Positions 17,767 to 24,976 of a DNA stretch of 64,000 nt are shown piece after piece. Made by a program: the position numbers and the translations under genes. The notes beneath the pieces are model-generated. The model searched no databases and had not been told where the DNA came from. It saw only the letters and a list, made by a program, of their open reading frames with translations. Numbering within the stretch: position 1 is the stretch's first letter; every line of letters begins with the position of its first letter. Source of the DNA: DAOUBF01 sp034432795 (GTDB lineage Bacteria > Chloroflexota > Anaerolineae > DSLN01); contig DAOUBF010000061.1 in the NCBI GenBank assembly GCA_034432795.1, positions 1 to 64,000 of the forward strand. Reading direction: 5' to 3'.

Positions 17767-18549
17767 ATGCTGCATCTCTATCTGTCCCCGCATCTGGACG
17801 ATGCGGTCCTCTCCTGCGGCGGGACGATCGCGGCCCAGGTTGCCGCTGGCGAGCCTGTGCGCGTGGTCACGCTGTTCGCCGGCGATCCACCACCTGGGCC
17901 TCTCTCCCCCTTCGCGGTTGAACTCCACCGGCGCTGGGGGTTGGATGAAGCACCGGGGGCGGGGCGGCGGGCCGAGGATGAACGGGCGCTCAACCTCCTG
18001 GGCGCAACCGCAGTCCATCTGTCTTTCCCCGATGCCATTTACCGCGTCGGGCCGGACGGCGTGCCGCTTTACCCCTCCCGCGAGGCCATTTTCGGCCCGC
18101 CGCACCCGGTGGAGGCCGGGCTGGTGGATGAACTGGCCCGCGCGCTGGCCGCGCTGAACCTGCCCTCCCAGGTACGCATCTACGTGCCTCTGGGTGTGGG
18201 CCAGCATGTGGATCATGTTCTGACGCGGCGGGCTGCTGAACGCTGGCAACCGCGAGGAGGTGAGTTTTGGTATTATGAGGAGTATCCTTATGCCGAATCC
18301 CCGGATCAGGTCATGGCTGCGCTCGGCCAGGGCGCGTGGCGCGAGCAGCTTGTCCCCCTGACCCCGGCTCATCTGGAGGCCAGGCTCGCGGCCATTGCGT
18401 GCTATATATCGCAGATCAGTTCCCTCTTTGCCGATTTGACGGAGATGCGCGAGCGCGTGCGCGCCCATGCTGCCCGCCTGGCTCAGGGGCAGAAGCCTGC
18501 CCTGAGCAACGCGAAGGCCTATGCCGAGCGATTTTACCAGATTGGCTAG
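17767..18549 (+). CDS. PIG-L/LmbE family deacetylase
   Basis: A 260-residue metal-dependent N-acetylglucosaminyl deacetylase-fold protein. SPHLDDAVLSCGG gives the PHxDD metal motif near residue 8, and GQHVDHVLTRR near residue 155 gives the HxxH metal ligands. EYPYAESPDQV lies in the C-terminal half. Family members deacetylate GlcNAc-linked compounds in mycothiol, bacillithiol or antibiotic pathways; the substrate here is unknown. It is divergent from the ECF operon, and no strong Shine-Dalgarno site precedes the ATG. Confidence 0.87.
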   Translation: MLHLYLSPHLDDAVLSCGGTIAAQVAAGEPVRVVTLFAGDPPPGPLSPFAVELHRRWGLDEAPGAGRRAEDERALNLLGATAVHLSFPDAIYRVGPDGVPLYPSREAIFGPPHPVEAGLVDELARALAALNLPSQVRIYVPLGVGQHVDHVLTRRAAERWQPRGGEFWYYEEYPYAESPDQVMAALGQGAWREQLVPLTPAHLEARLAAIACYISQISSLFADLTEMRERVRAHAARLAQGQKPALSNAKAYAERFYQIG

Positions 18550-18633
18550 AGGCCCTGGCACGTTCCATGCACCTCCTAAGCCATAGGACTTTTTTCCTAC
18601 CTGAGTAGAGCGGGCCTAACGGGGAGCGTGTTT

Positions 18634-18662
18634 TTGACCCATGGCAGCAGGCTATGTAAACT
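18634..18662 (+). promoter_or_regulatory. promoter of the histidine kinase/ANTAR operon
   Basis: TTGACC (18634-18639), a 17-bp spacer and TAAACT (18657-18662) lie about 40 nt before the kinase start. Upstream, TAGGACTTTTTTCCTA may end the PIG-L transcript. Confidence 0.55.
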
Positions 18663-18703
18663 ATGGGGATTAACGAAGGGGGTAGCGAATAGGAAGGCAG
18701 TGA

Positions 18704-19837
18704 ATGCCTGTGGCAACGATGAACGGTAAGACGGTCTGGCTGGAACTGCATCAGGCGGCATTGCGCCTCGGCTCTGAGCGCGACTTGCCATCTCTGTTGA
18801 GCCAGGTCACCAGGCAGGCCCGTGTGTTGGCCGGGGCGCGTGCTGCGCTGTTGGTGCTCCTGGATGAGCAGGGCGGGCCAGCCGCTGCGGTGACGGCGGG
18901 GATGGAGGCGGCTGAGCAGGCCCAACTGGAGGCCCGGCTGCGCGACCTGGGCTGGTTGGAGACGCTGTGGCGGGAGCGCGAGACCCGGCAGGCGCAGGCC
19001 ACGCCTCTGGCTGAGCAACTCCTGGGCCTGCCGTTGTGCGTCGGTGAGCGCGCTGTGGCCGCGCTCGTTTTGGTGGATAGCCAGGCGGAGGAGGCCGTCG
19101 TGCAGGCCTGGGCCGATTACGCGGCGCTGGCGATTGAACACGCCCGCCTGGCCGAACGTGTCCGGCACCTGGAGGAGGAGTTGGCGCAGAGCCTGGCGGC
19201 ACAATCGGCGATGGTGCACGAGATGAGCCACCGGGTGCGCAACAGCCTGCAAATGGCCGTCGGTTTCCTCTCCTATGCCCTGGCGCGGCGCGGCAGCGGC
19301 ACGCTGGAGGAGGCCGTGCGCTCGGCCATCGATCGGATCAAGGGGTTGGGCGCGATTCAAGAGGTGCTGGCCAGCACGACGGATGAGCGGGTCAGCTTTC
19401 AAGAACTGATGCGGCGGGCGCTGGCCGTCACCGTGCCGGAGGTGTTGTCTGAGGCGCATCCCCTGCTGCACTTTGAGGGGCCGGACGTTGTGCTTCCGGC
19501 AGAGCAGGCCAAGTCGCTGGCGCTGGCTGTTAATGAACTGGTGATTAACGCATTCCGGCACGGGCTGGGGCGGTCCAGGCAAGGCAGCATTTCCGTGCTG
19601 ACAGAGATCGGCACCACAGGCATGCGCATCACGGTCCGCGATGAGGGGCGGGGCCTGCCCGAAGACTTTGACATACGGCGGGACCGTGGCCTGGGCCTGA
19701 CAATCGTGCGGGGGCTGGTGGAGCGCAATCTGGGAGGAAGCCTGAGCCTGATGCAGAACGAGCGGGGCACCAGCGCCATCATACGATTCCCTCTGGTGGA
19801 GGAGCAAGGTGAGATCGTTACGGGTAGTGATCGCTGA
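18704..19837 (+). CDS. HisKA_2-type sensor histidine kinase
   Basis: A 377-residue cytosolic kinase. Residues 1-150 form a GAF-like sensor (LPSLLSQVTRQARVLAGARA) without membrane segments, so the signal is intracellular. A short coiled coil (HARLAERVRHLEEELAQSL) leads to the H-box MVHEMSHRVRNSLQMAVGFL, the HisKA_2 type found in EutW. The ATPase domain shows NELVINAFRHG (N box), DEGRGLP (G1) and GLGLTIV (G2). It overlaps the ANTAR regulator gene by 29 bp, so the two form a two-component pair. AGGAAGG precedes the start by 6 nt. Confidence 0.9.
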   Translation: MPVATMNGKTVWLELHQAALRLGSERDLPSLLSQVTRQARVLAGARAALLVLLDEQGGPAAAVTAGMEAAEQAQLEARLRDLGWLETLWRERETRQAQATPLAEQLLGLPLCVGERAVAALVLVDSQAEEAVVQAWADYAALAIEHARLAERVRHLEEELAQSLAAQSAMVHEMSHRVRNSLQMAVGFLSYALARRGSGTLEEAVRSAIDRIKGLGAIQEVLASTTDERVSFQELMRRALAVTVPEVLSEAHPLLHFEGPDVVLPAEQAKSLALAVNELVINAFRHGLGRSRQGSISVLTEIGTTGMRITVRDEGRGLPEDFDIRRDRGLGLTIVRGLVERNLGGSLSLMQNERGTSAIIRFPLVEEQGEIVTGSDR

Positions 19838-20387
19838 AGATGAACCTTTAGTCACGCAAACGCTGACAGAGCAATTGCGTCACCTGGGCCATCGCGTGAT
19901 CGGGGAGGCCGCTAACGGCGAAGAGGTCGTGAACATGGTGCTGGATGCGCGGCCCGACCTGGTGATCATGGATATTAAGATGCCCAAGCTGAGCGGTTTG
20001 CAGGCCAGCCGCACCATCATGGAGAAGGCTCCCGTGCCGATCATCCTGCTCACGGCCTATACGGACGACGCCTTCATTGAAGAGGCCGCTTCGGTGGGCG
20101 CCATGGCTTATCTGGTGAAGCCGGTGGACGAGCGTGACCTGGTGCCAGCCATCCGCCTGGCGGTTTCGCAGTTTGAGCAACTGCAATCGCTGCGCCGCGA
20201 GGTGGATGACCTGCGCGAGGCGCTGGAGACACGCAAGCTGGTGGAACGGGCCAAGGGTGTGCTCATGCGGCGGCTCAACCTGACGGAGGAGGAAGCCTTC
20301 AACCGCATTCAGCGCCAGGCGCGCAACCGCCAGGCCAAGATGCGCGATATTGCCAGGGCGATCATTGAGGCCGATGAGATCATGTGA
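19809..20387 (+). CDS. ANTAR-domain response regulator (RNA-binding antiterminator)
   Basis: A 192-residue regulator. Residues 1-120 are a receiver domain with phospho-acceptor Asp in LVIMDIKMPKLSG, the conserved Thr in LLTAY and Lys in YLVKPVDE. A coiled coil (LRREVDDLREALETRK) leads to the ANTAR domain, LVERAKGVLMRRLNLTEEEAF, whose family members bind paired RNA hairpins and prevent termination, as EutV does. The GTG start lies inside the kinase gene after GGAGGAG. A terminator with an ANTAR-type loop begins 167 bp downstream, at 20554, making cis control likely. Confidence 0.92.
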   Translation: MRSLRVVIAEDEPLVTQTLTEQLRHLGHRVIGEAANGEEVVNMVLDARPDLVIMDIKMPKLSGLQASRTIMEKAPVPIILLTAYTDDAFIEEAASVGAMAYLVKPVDERDLVPAIRLAVSQFEQLQSLRREVDDLREALETRKLVERAKGVLMRRLNLTEEEAFNRIQRQARNRQAKMRDIARAIIEADEIM

Positions 20388-20437
20388 GGTGAAACCGGTT
20401 TTGCCAGGGGAATAGCGAAGATTTTCCCAAATTTCGC

Positions 20438-20466
20438 TTGACAGGGGGTATAATCTATTGTATACT
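20438..20466 (+). promoter_or_regulatory. strong sigma70-type promoter for a leader RNA
   Basis: TTGACA (20438-20443), a 17-bp spacer and TATACT (20461-20466). Transcription from about 20473 would run directly into the hairpins at 20520-20594. Confidence 0.85.
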
Positions 20467-20519
20467 GTGCATAGTGTTTTATAGCCACGCAGGAGCCAGC
20501 AGCACGTAGCGATACAAGT

Positions 20520-20540
20520 GGGCCACCCAGGGGGGTGCCC
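20520..20540 (+). promoter_or_regulatory. first leader hairpin (possible ANTAR P1)
   Basis: GGGC pairs with GCCC and ACCC with GGGT around a 4-nt loop (AGGG), with one bulged C. In the most stable pairing the loop is not the A1/G4 hexaloop expected of an ANTAR site, so its role as P1 is doubtful. Confidence 0.35.
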
Positions 20541-20553
20541 ATCTCAGGCCGGG

Positions 20554-20594
20554 ACGCCTCGCTCTGCAAGGGCGCAGAGTAGAGGCGTTTTCTT
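20554..20594 (+). terminator. intrinsic terminator with ANTAR-type hexaloop
   Basis: ACGCCTC (20554-20560) pairs with GAGGCGT (20582-20588) and CTCTGC (20562-20567) with GCAGAG (20574-20579), followed by TTTTCTTTT. The loop is AAGGGC: six nucleotides with A at position 1 and G at position 4, the known recognition feature of ANTAR proteins. It lies 167 bp after the ANTAR regulator gene and upstream of the HAD/PRTase operon. Confidence 0.8.
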
Positions 20595-20706
20595 TTCCCT
20601 GACGTTAGCAGCAGTTGAAGCCTGTGTCACTTGTTAGCGCGAATCTTGTTGCTTGAGATTCTAACCATTTTCTAATGCTGTTTTAATGATAATATGATAT
20701 AGTAAG

Positions 20707-20754
20707 AGAAGCCTTCGTAGAGGCAGATTCCCTCCAGCTACTGTCAAGGCTTCT
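20707..20754 (+). promoter_or_regulatory. extended hairpin upstream of the HAD gene
   Basis: AGAAGCCTT (20707-20715) and AAGGCTTCT (20746-20754) are perfect arms, enclosing GTAG/CTAC and GAGG/CCTC stems. It lies 92 bp before the HAD start. There is no T-run, so it is not an obvious terminator. Confidence 0.55.
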
Positions 20755-20845
20755 TCTGGACCCGGCAGAAGTGTGGGTGCGCCGGGATGAGCTTCGGCCC
20801 ATCCGGCATTTGCCATCGGCGCGGTGGCGGGAGAGAGAAGACACA

Positions 20846-21616
20846 ATGAACGCGGTGCGTGTGGATGAGCACCCGGTGACCGCTGTCCGTCACATTGTCC
20901 TGATGGACCTGGATGGCGCTGTGCTGGATTCCAGTGTTCAACATGCGCTGGCCTGGCAGGAGGCGTTTTCGCCCTGCGGCTTCAGGCCCTCGCAGCACCA
21001 GGTCCTGGCCCATATTGCTCAGCATGGGCCGGAGAGTATGCCGCCGGGCCTGTCACGCGAGCATCTGCGCGTCTACGGTGAGGCTGTCCGGGCTATGTAT
21101 CGGGCGATTTACACACGCTATTACCTGCCTGTGGTCCGACCCGTGCCCGAGGCTGTGGACTTGATCCAGGACCTGAAACAGCAGGGGTTGCAGGTCGCCG
21201 TGACCAGCACCGGCCCGGCTACGGTTATGGCCACTGCTTTGGAACGGCTAGGGCTGAGCGCATGGGTGGACGCCACCGTCACCCAGGACGATCTCAACAG
21301 CGGGCAGCCAGACCGCTACCGGGCGGCTCTGGATAAGCTCAGGGCTTCTGTAGAAGAAGCCGTAGTGATCGGCGCGACCCTGTACAGCCTGCGGGCGGCG
21401 CGCCGGGCTGACCTGCCTTTTATTGCCGCAGGCCCCCCCGTGCCCCCGTATCAGACGTGGGCCGAGGCCGGGGTGATGGCCTCCTTTGCCGACTACGCCG
21501 CATTGCGCGCCGGCCTGCACCATCTCTTGCCAGCCAGCGCCCCGGACGCCTGGCTGACCCAACCCGCTAGGCAGCGGCAGCGGGTGCTTCACCCGCAGCC
21601 GCGCGTGGTGGCGTAG
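20846..21616 (+). CDS. HAD-superfamily phosphatase
   Basis: A 256-residue HAD hydrolase of the phosphoglycolate phosphatase-like group. HIVLMDLDGAVLDSS is motif I with the nucleophile Asp and the acid Asp, VTSTGPATV is motif II, and VVIGATLYSLRAARRADLPF occupies the motif III/IV region, although the usual GDxxxD is altered to GATLYSL, so the Mg-binding acid is not in its normal place. The start at 20846 is set by GGGAGAGAG upstream. It begins a three-gene unit with an ANTAR-like protein and a phosphoribosyltransferase, downstream of the ANTAR-type terminator. Confidence 0.78.
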   Translation: MNAVRVDEHPVTAVRHIVLMDLDGAVLDSSVQHALAWQEAFSPCGFRPSQHQVLAHIAQHGPESMPPGLSREHLRVYGEAVRAMYRAIYTRYYLPVVRPVPEAVDLIQDLKQQGLQVAVTSTGPATVMATALERLGLSAWVDATVTQDDLNSGQPDRYRAALDKLRASVEEAVVIGATLYSLRAARRADLPFIAAGPPVPPYQTWAEAGVMASFADYAALRAGLHHLLPASAPDAWLTQPARQRQRVLHPQPRVVA

Positions 21617-21634
21617 CCACTGGAGATGAAAGAC

Positions 21635-21883
21635 ATGACCAACGCCAGCCCGTTTTCCATTGACCAACCCTTGCTCAAGCAGGCGGTGACCCTGCTCTCC
21701 AGGGAGCTGGGCGTCTCGGCAGAGCAGGCATACGACCTGCTGGGCCAGGAAGCTATGGCGTATCGGGTATTTCTGCAAGATGTGGCAGCAGCAGTGGTGG
21801 ACGCCGGTCAGGTGCAGCGCCCGCTGGGTGCGTTGCTGGAGTGGGCGCAGTTGGACCGGCGTGCCTGGTGTGAACGGCAATGA
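21635..21883 (+). CDS. stand-alone ANTAR-like small protein
   Basis: An 82-residue protein with no receiver domain. Its core LKQAVTLLSRELGVSAEQAY and the following LLGQEAMAYR aligns by eye with the ANTAR pattern (AKGxLM, xxxxxSxxEAF, LxxxAMxxR, xxxVA). It keeps SAEQAY, the AM pair and VAAAVVDA, but the AKG is replaced by AVT. It was identified by comparison with the neighbouring ANTAR regulator, not by a profile search. GGAG lies 9 nt before ATG 21635, favouring it over ATG 21626. The stop overlaps the phosphoribosyltransferase start by 4 bp. It could be an RNA-binding partner or competitor of the full-length regulator. Confidence 0.6.
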   Translation: MTNASPFSIDQPLLKQAVTLLSRELGVSAEQAYDLLGQEAMAYRVFLQDVAAAVVDAGQVQRPLGALLEWAQLDRRAWCERQ

Positions 21884-22548
21884 GCACGCGCTGGGTGTTC
21901 CGTAATCGCGATGACGCCGGCCTGCGGCTGGCCTCCGAGTTGAGCGCACGGGGCTATCCCAAAGGCCCCACGATTGTCCTGGGCATCCCCAACGGCGGCA
22001 TGGTCGTTGCGGCCCAGGTGGCCCGCGCCCTGGGCGCTGAGCTTGACCTGATCAGTGTACGCCGTATCCTGCACCCCCACTGGCCGAAGGCCTCGCTCGG
22101 CGCAGTGGCGGCGGATGGGACAGTGCTGTTGAATGACTTGTTGATTGCCGAATGGGGGCTGGATAACGAGACCCTGGGCAAAGCTGTGCGCCAGGCCTAC
22201 CGCGAGGCGCGACAGCGGGCGGCCTATTTTCGCGGCAGCCGGCCCACGCCAGTGTTGAGCGGCAAAAGCGTGGTGCTGGTGGACGATACCATGATCAGCG
22301 GCTACACCATGATGGTGGCGGCGCAATCGGCGCAGGCCCAGGGCGCGCAGGAGGTCGTTATCGCCGTGCCCACGCTCTCGGTCCAGGCAGGCTGGCGTGC
22401 CCAGGCGCTGGCCGATAGTTACATCTGTCTCACCCGTCCCTACCCGACCGTCCGTGAGGCCTACCGCGATTATGAGCCTGTGCCGGACGAGGTGGTTCTG
22501 CGCCTGCTGCTGGAGCCGCAGGCAGTTTCAAAGACCGTCTTGGCGTAG
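21880..22548 (+). CDS. phosphoribosyltransferase family protein
   Basis: A 222-residue type I PRTase-fold protein. VVLVDDTMISGYTM is the PRPP-binding loop, preceded by a beta strand and two acidic residues as in the family. PTIVLGIPNGGMVVAAQVA is the N-terminal PPi-loop region. It resembles the loosely defined group of predicted phosphoribosyltransferases (DpnD/ComFC-like) rather than a named purine or pyrimidine enzyme, so the base is unknown. ATGA overlap couples it to the ANTAR-like gene. Confidence 0.82.
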   Translation: MSTRWVFRNRDDAGLRLASELSARGYPKGPTIVLGIPNGGMVVAAQVARALGAELDLISVRRILHPHWPKASLGAVAADGTVLLNDLLIAEWGLDNETLGKAVRQAYREARQRAAYFRGSRPTPVLSGKSVVLVDDTMISGYTMMVAAQSAQAQGAQEVVIAVPTLSVQAGWRAQALADSYICLTRPYPTVREAYRDYEPVPDEVVLRLLLEPQAVSKTVLA

Positions 22549-22564
22549 CGCCTGACACAGGGGA

Positions 22565-22590
22565 TGTGATATAATGGTTTTGTTATCACA
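22565..22590 (+). promoter_or_regulatory. palindrome overlapping a -10 box
   Basis: TGTGATA (22565-22571) and TATCACA (22584-22590) flank a TATAAT (22570-22575). This is a likely operator-promoter for the adenosine-kinase-family gene. The regulator is unknown. Confidence 0.5.
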
Positions 22591-22631
22591 CACCCTGCCT
22601 CTCAACCCAGGCACTACATCAAGGAGGTCCT

Positions 22632-23117
22632 TTGGAACTCAAAATCGTTCCTATTGAAAAACCCGACGACGTTAACGTCATCTTAGGGCAGTCCCACTTT
22701 ATCAAGACGGTGGAGGACCTGCATGAGGTGTTGGTGGGCGCGGTGCCGGGCATCCGTTTTGGCCTGGCCTTCTGCGAATCTTCCGGCCCATGTCTGGTAC
22801 GCTTTAGCGGCAGCGACGACGAGTTGATCCGCCTGGCCCAAAAGAATGCCCTGGCGCTCAGCGCCGGCCATGCCTTTATCATCCTGCTCCGTAACGCCTT
22901 CCCCATCAATGTCCTGAACGCCGTCAAGATGGTGCCGGAGGTCTGCCGCATCTTCTGCGCCAGCGCCAACCCCATCCAGGTGGTCGTGGCGGAGACCGAG
23001 CAAGGGCGCGGCATCCTCGGCGTGATTGATGGCTTCGCCTCAAAGGGCGTGGAGACGGAGGAGGACATCGCTGCGCGCAAGGCCCTGGTGCGTCGCTTCG
23101 GCTATAAACTCGGCTGA
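22632..23117 (+). CDS. adenosine-specific kinase family protein
   Basis: A 161-residue protein of the Adenosine_kin (former DUF355) family, known mainly from archaea and some bacteria. VNVILGQSHFIKTVEDLHEV near the start and GRGILGVIDGFASKGVETEED at the end are characteristic, with KMVPEVCRIFCASANP between. Family assignment is by sequence pattern; biochemical support in the family is thin. TTG 22632 is the start, with AAGGAGGT immediately upstream. It follows the PRTase operon, suggesting nucleoside or nucleotide metabolism. Confidence 0.85.
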   Translation: MELKIVPIEKPDDVNVILGQSHFIKTVEDLHEVLVGAVPGIRFGLAFCESSGPCLVRFSGSDDELIRLAQKNALALSAGHAFIILLRNAFPINVLNAVKMVPEVCRIFCASANPIQVVVAETEQGRGILGVIDGFASKGVETEEDIAARKALVRRFGYKLG

Positions 23118-23154
23118 TCCCCCTGGTCAGCGTGACGCCCGGCGCCTCTCGTGG

Positions 23155-23160
23155 TATAAT
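23155..23160 (+). promoter_or_regulatory. -10 box for the MFS gene
   Basis: TATAAT, with TGACGC (23133-23138) 16 bp upstream as a weak -35. The following 126 bp to the MFS start hold no other clear signal. Confidence 0.5.
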
Positions 23161-23286
23161 CGGGCGACGCTGGGTGCTCCCCGCAAGGCGCGCGGCGGCT
23201 CCCATAATCCCTGATCGCTTCTAGAGGCCAGCATACAGGGTGCCAACGGATTGGCCCTGGGGTTAAGGCTGGCCTGCCGAGGTAGG

Positions 23287-24600
23287 ATGACGCTCTTTTC
23301 GCTGATCCGGCCAGCGCGGGCTGTGCCGGCGGAATATCGTTCAACCTTTCTCCATCTTTACTTTGACATCCTGTGGTTCGGTGTATTAAACGGCAGCGCG
23401 CTGTCCTTCCTGGCGGTGTATGCCGCCCGGCAGGGGGCGAACTCGCTGCAGTTGGGCCTGCTGGCGGCCAGCGGGGCGCTGGTGAATCTCTTCCTGACGC
23501 TGCCAGTGGGGCGTTGGCTGGCGGGGCGGCATGTGGGCAGGGCGGTGTTCTGGGCCGCCGTGCTCCACCGCCTGTTTTATCTGCTGTGGGTGCCTTTGCC
23601 GGTGCTCCTGCCGCCTTCGGCACAGGTGTGGGCCTTCATTGGGATCACCTTCCTGATGAGCGTCCCCGGCGTGGTTCTGGCGGTGGGCTTCAACGCCCTC
23701 TTTGCCGATGCCGTTCCACCGGAGTGGCGCGGCCATGTGGTGGGGGTGCGCAACGCCCTCTTCGCGCTGGCGCTGATCACCAGCACCCTGATCTCCGGCC
23801 AACTCCTGGATAGCTTGCCCTTCCCCCTGGGCTATCAGATCGTCTTTGCCATCGGCTTTGTGGGGGCGGCGTTGAGCACCGTGCATCTGTGGTTTGTGCG
23901 CGCTGTGCCCGACGTAGAACCGCCGCCGCGTGTGGGGCGCCCATTAGGGGAGCTGGCTTCGCCGGGGATGCTGCGCATCATCGGCGATGCGCTGCGCGGC
24001 GGGGTGGGCTTGCGCTTCCTCACGCGGGCGCGGGGGTTGCGCCTCCTCAGGCGGGACATCCTGCGCGGGCCGTTCGGGGCCGTGCTGGCGACGCTGTTCG
24101 CCTTTCATCTGGCCCAATACTCTACAGTGCCGCTCTTTTCACTCTATTGGGTGCGGCAGCTCCACCTGTCGGACGAGCAGATCGGCCTGGGGACGGCCTT
24201 GTTTTGGGCGATGGTGCTGCTCGGCTCAACGCAGTTCGCCGCGCTGACGCAACGGTTGGGCCACCGGCGCATGGTGGTCTTCGGCGGTATGCTCATCAGT
24301 CTGTATCCAGCGCTCATGGCCTTAAGCCGCGCCTTCGGCTTGTTTATGGTGGCCTCCGCCGTCGGCGGCCTGGGCTGGTCGCTGTTCGGCGGGGCGTTGA
24401 CCAACTACCTGCTGGAGCGAACCCCTGCGGATGACCGCCCGGCGCACCTGGCCTGGTACAACCTGGTGCTCAACGCCGCCATCCTGCTCGGCTCACTCAT
24501 CGGCCCGTTCATTGCCGATCGGACGGGGCTGGTGGCCGCGCTGGCCCTGCTGGCGCTGGCCCGTGCGCTGGGGGCGCTCGCCATTCAGCGCTGGGGCTGA
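23287..24600 (+). CDS. MFS transporter
   Basis: A 437-residue major facilitator protein with about twelve hydrophobic segments in two halves. LGLLAASGALVNLFLTLPVG followed by RWLAGRHVGR is the motif A region of the N-half (G-x(8)-R-x-G-R-like). A central loop of about 60 residues (DVEPPPRVGRPLGEL) joins the halves. ATG 23287 is preferred over the TTG at 23251 because GAGGTAGG lies just upstream. Substrate cannot be inferred. Confidence 0.83.
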   Translation: MTLFSLIRPARAVPAEYRSTFLHLYFDILWFGVLNGSALSFLAVYAARQGANSLQLGLLAASGALVNLFLTLPVGRWLAGRHVGRAVFWAAVLHRLFYLLWVPLPVLLPPSAQVWAFIGITFLMSVPGVVLAVGFNALFADAVPPEWRGHVVGVRNALFALALITSTLISGQLLDSLPFPLGYQIVFAIGFVGAALSTVHLWFVRAVPDVEPPPRVGRPLGELASPGMLRIIGDALRGGVGLRFLTRARGLRLLRRDILRGPFGAVLATLFAFHLAQYSTVPLFSLYWVRQLHLSDEQIGLGTALFWAMVLLGSTQFAALTQRLGHRRMVVFGGMLISLYPALMALSRAFGLFMVASAVGGLGWSLFGGALTNYLLERTPADDRPAHLAWYNLVLNAAILLGSLIGPFIADRTGLVAALALLALARALGALAIQRWG

Positions 24601-24620
24601 GGGCAAAACGGGCCCCTGAT

Positions 24621-24649
24621 TTGTGAGGAATCTCCAGCCGTATTACAAT
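24621..24649 (+). promoter_or_regulatory. gatC promoter, probably leaderless
   Basis: TTGTGA (24621-24626), a 17-bp spacer and TACAAT (24644-24649) precede ATG 24659 by 9 nt. Confidence 0.6.
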
Positions 24650-24658
24650 GAGGGCGCG

Positions 24659-24952
24659 ATGCCGACGAAACTCAGCCTGGAACAGGTGGAACATATCGCC
24701 GAACTGGCCAAGCTGCGCCTGACGGACGAGGAGAAGGAGCGCTTCCGCGAGCAACTCTCCGACATCCTGGCCTACGCGGAACGGCTTCAGGCGCTGGATA
24801 CCGAGGCCATCCCGCCGACGGCCACCGTGCTGCCGCTGCGGACGGTGTTGCGCCCCGATGAGCCTCAACCTTCCATGCCCCGTGAGGACATCCTGGCGAA
24901 CGCCCCGGCAGCGCAGGATGGCTGCTTCGTGGTGCCGGCGGTGCTGGACTGA
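24659..24952 (+). CDS. gatC: Asp-tRNA(Asn)/Glu-tRNA(Gln) amidotransferase subunit C
   Basis: A 97-residue GatC, the small clamp subunit of the GatCAB amidotransferase that converts Glu-tRNA(Gln) and Asp-tRNA(Asn). SLEQVEHIAELAKLRLTDEE at the start and RLQALDTEAIPPTA then the Asp-rich C-terminal LRPDEPQPSMPREDILANAP are diagnostic. The start at 24659 fits the promoter 9 nt upstream; a longer GTG start at 24623 would lie in the -35 region. gatA follows 24 bp later. gatB is not in the window. Confidence 0.93.
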   Translation: MPTKLSLEQVEHIAELAKLRLTDEEKERFREQLSDILAYAERLQALDTEAIPPTATVLPLRTVLRPDEPQPSMPREDILANAPAAQDGCFVVPAVLD

Positions 24953-24976
24953 GGTTCTGCGGTAGGGAAGCGCGGA

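Noticed and set aside
20520..20540. Second A1/G4 hexaloop hairpin (ANTAR P1)
   Set aside because: The best pairing gives a 4-nt loop AGGG, or CAGGGG with A at position 2. It was kept only as a low-confidence hairpin.
20707..20754. Intrinsic terminator before the HAD gene
   Set aside because: The stem is good, but no T-run follows, and the loop is not of ANTAR type.
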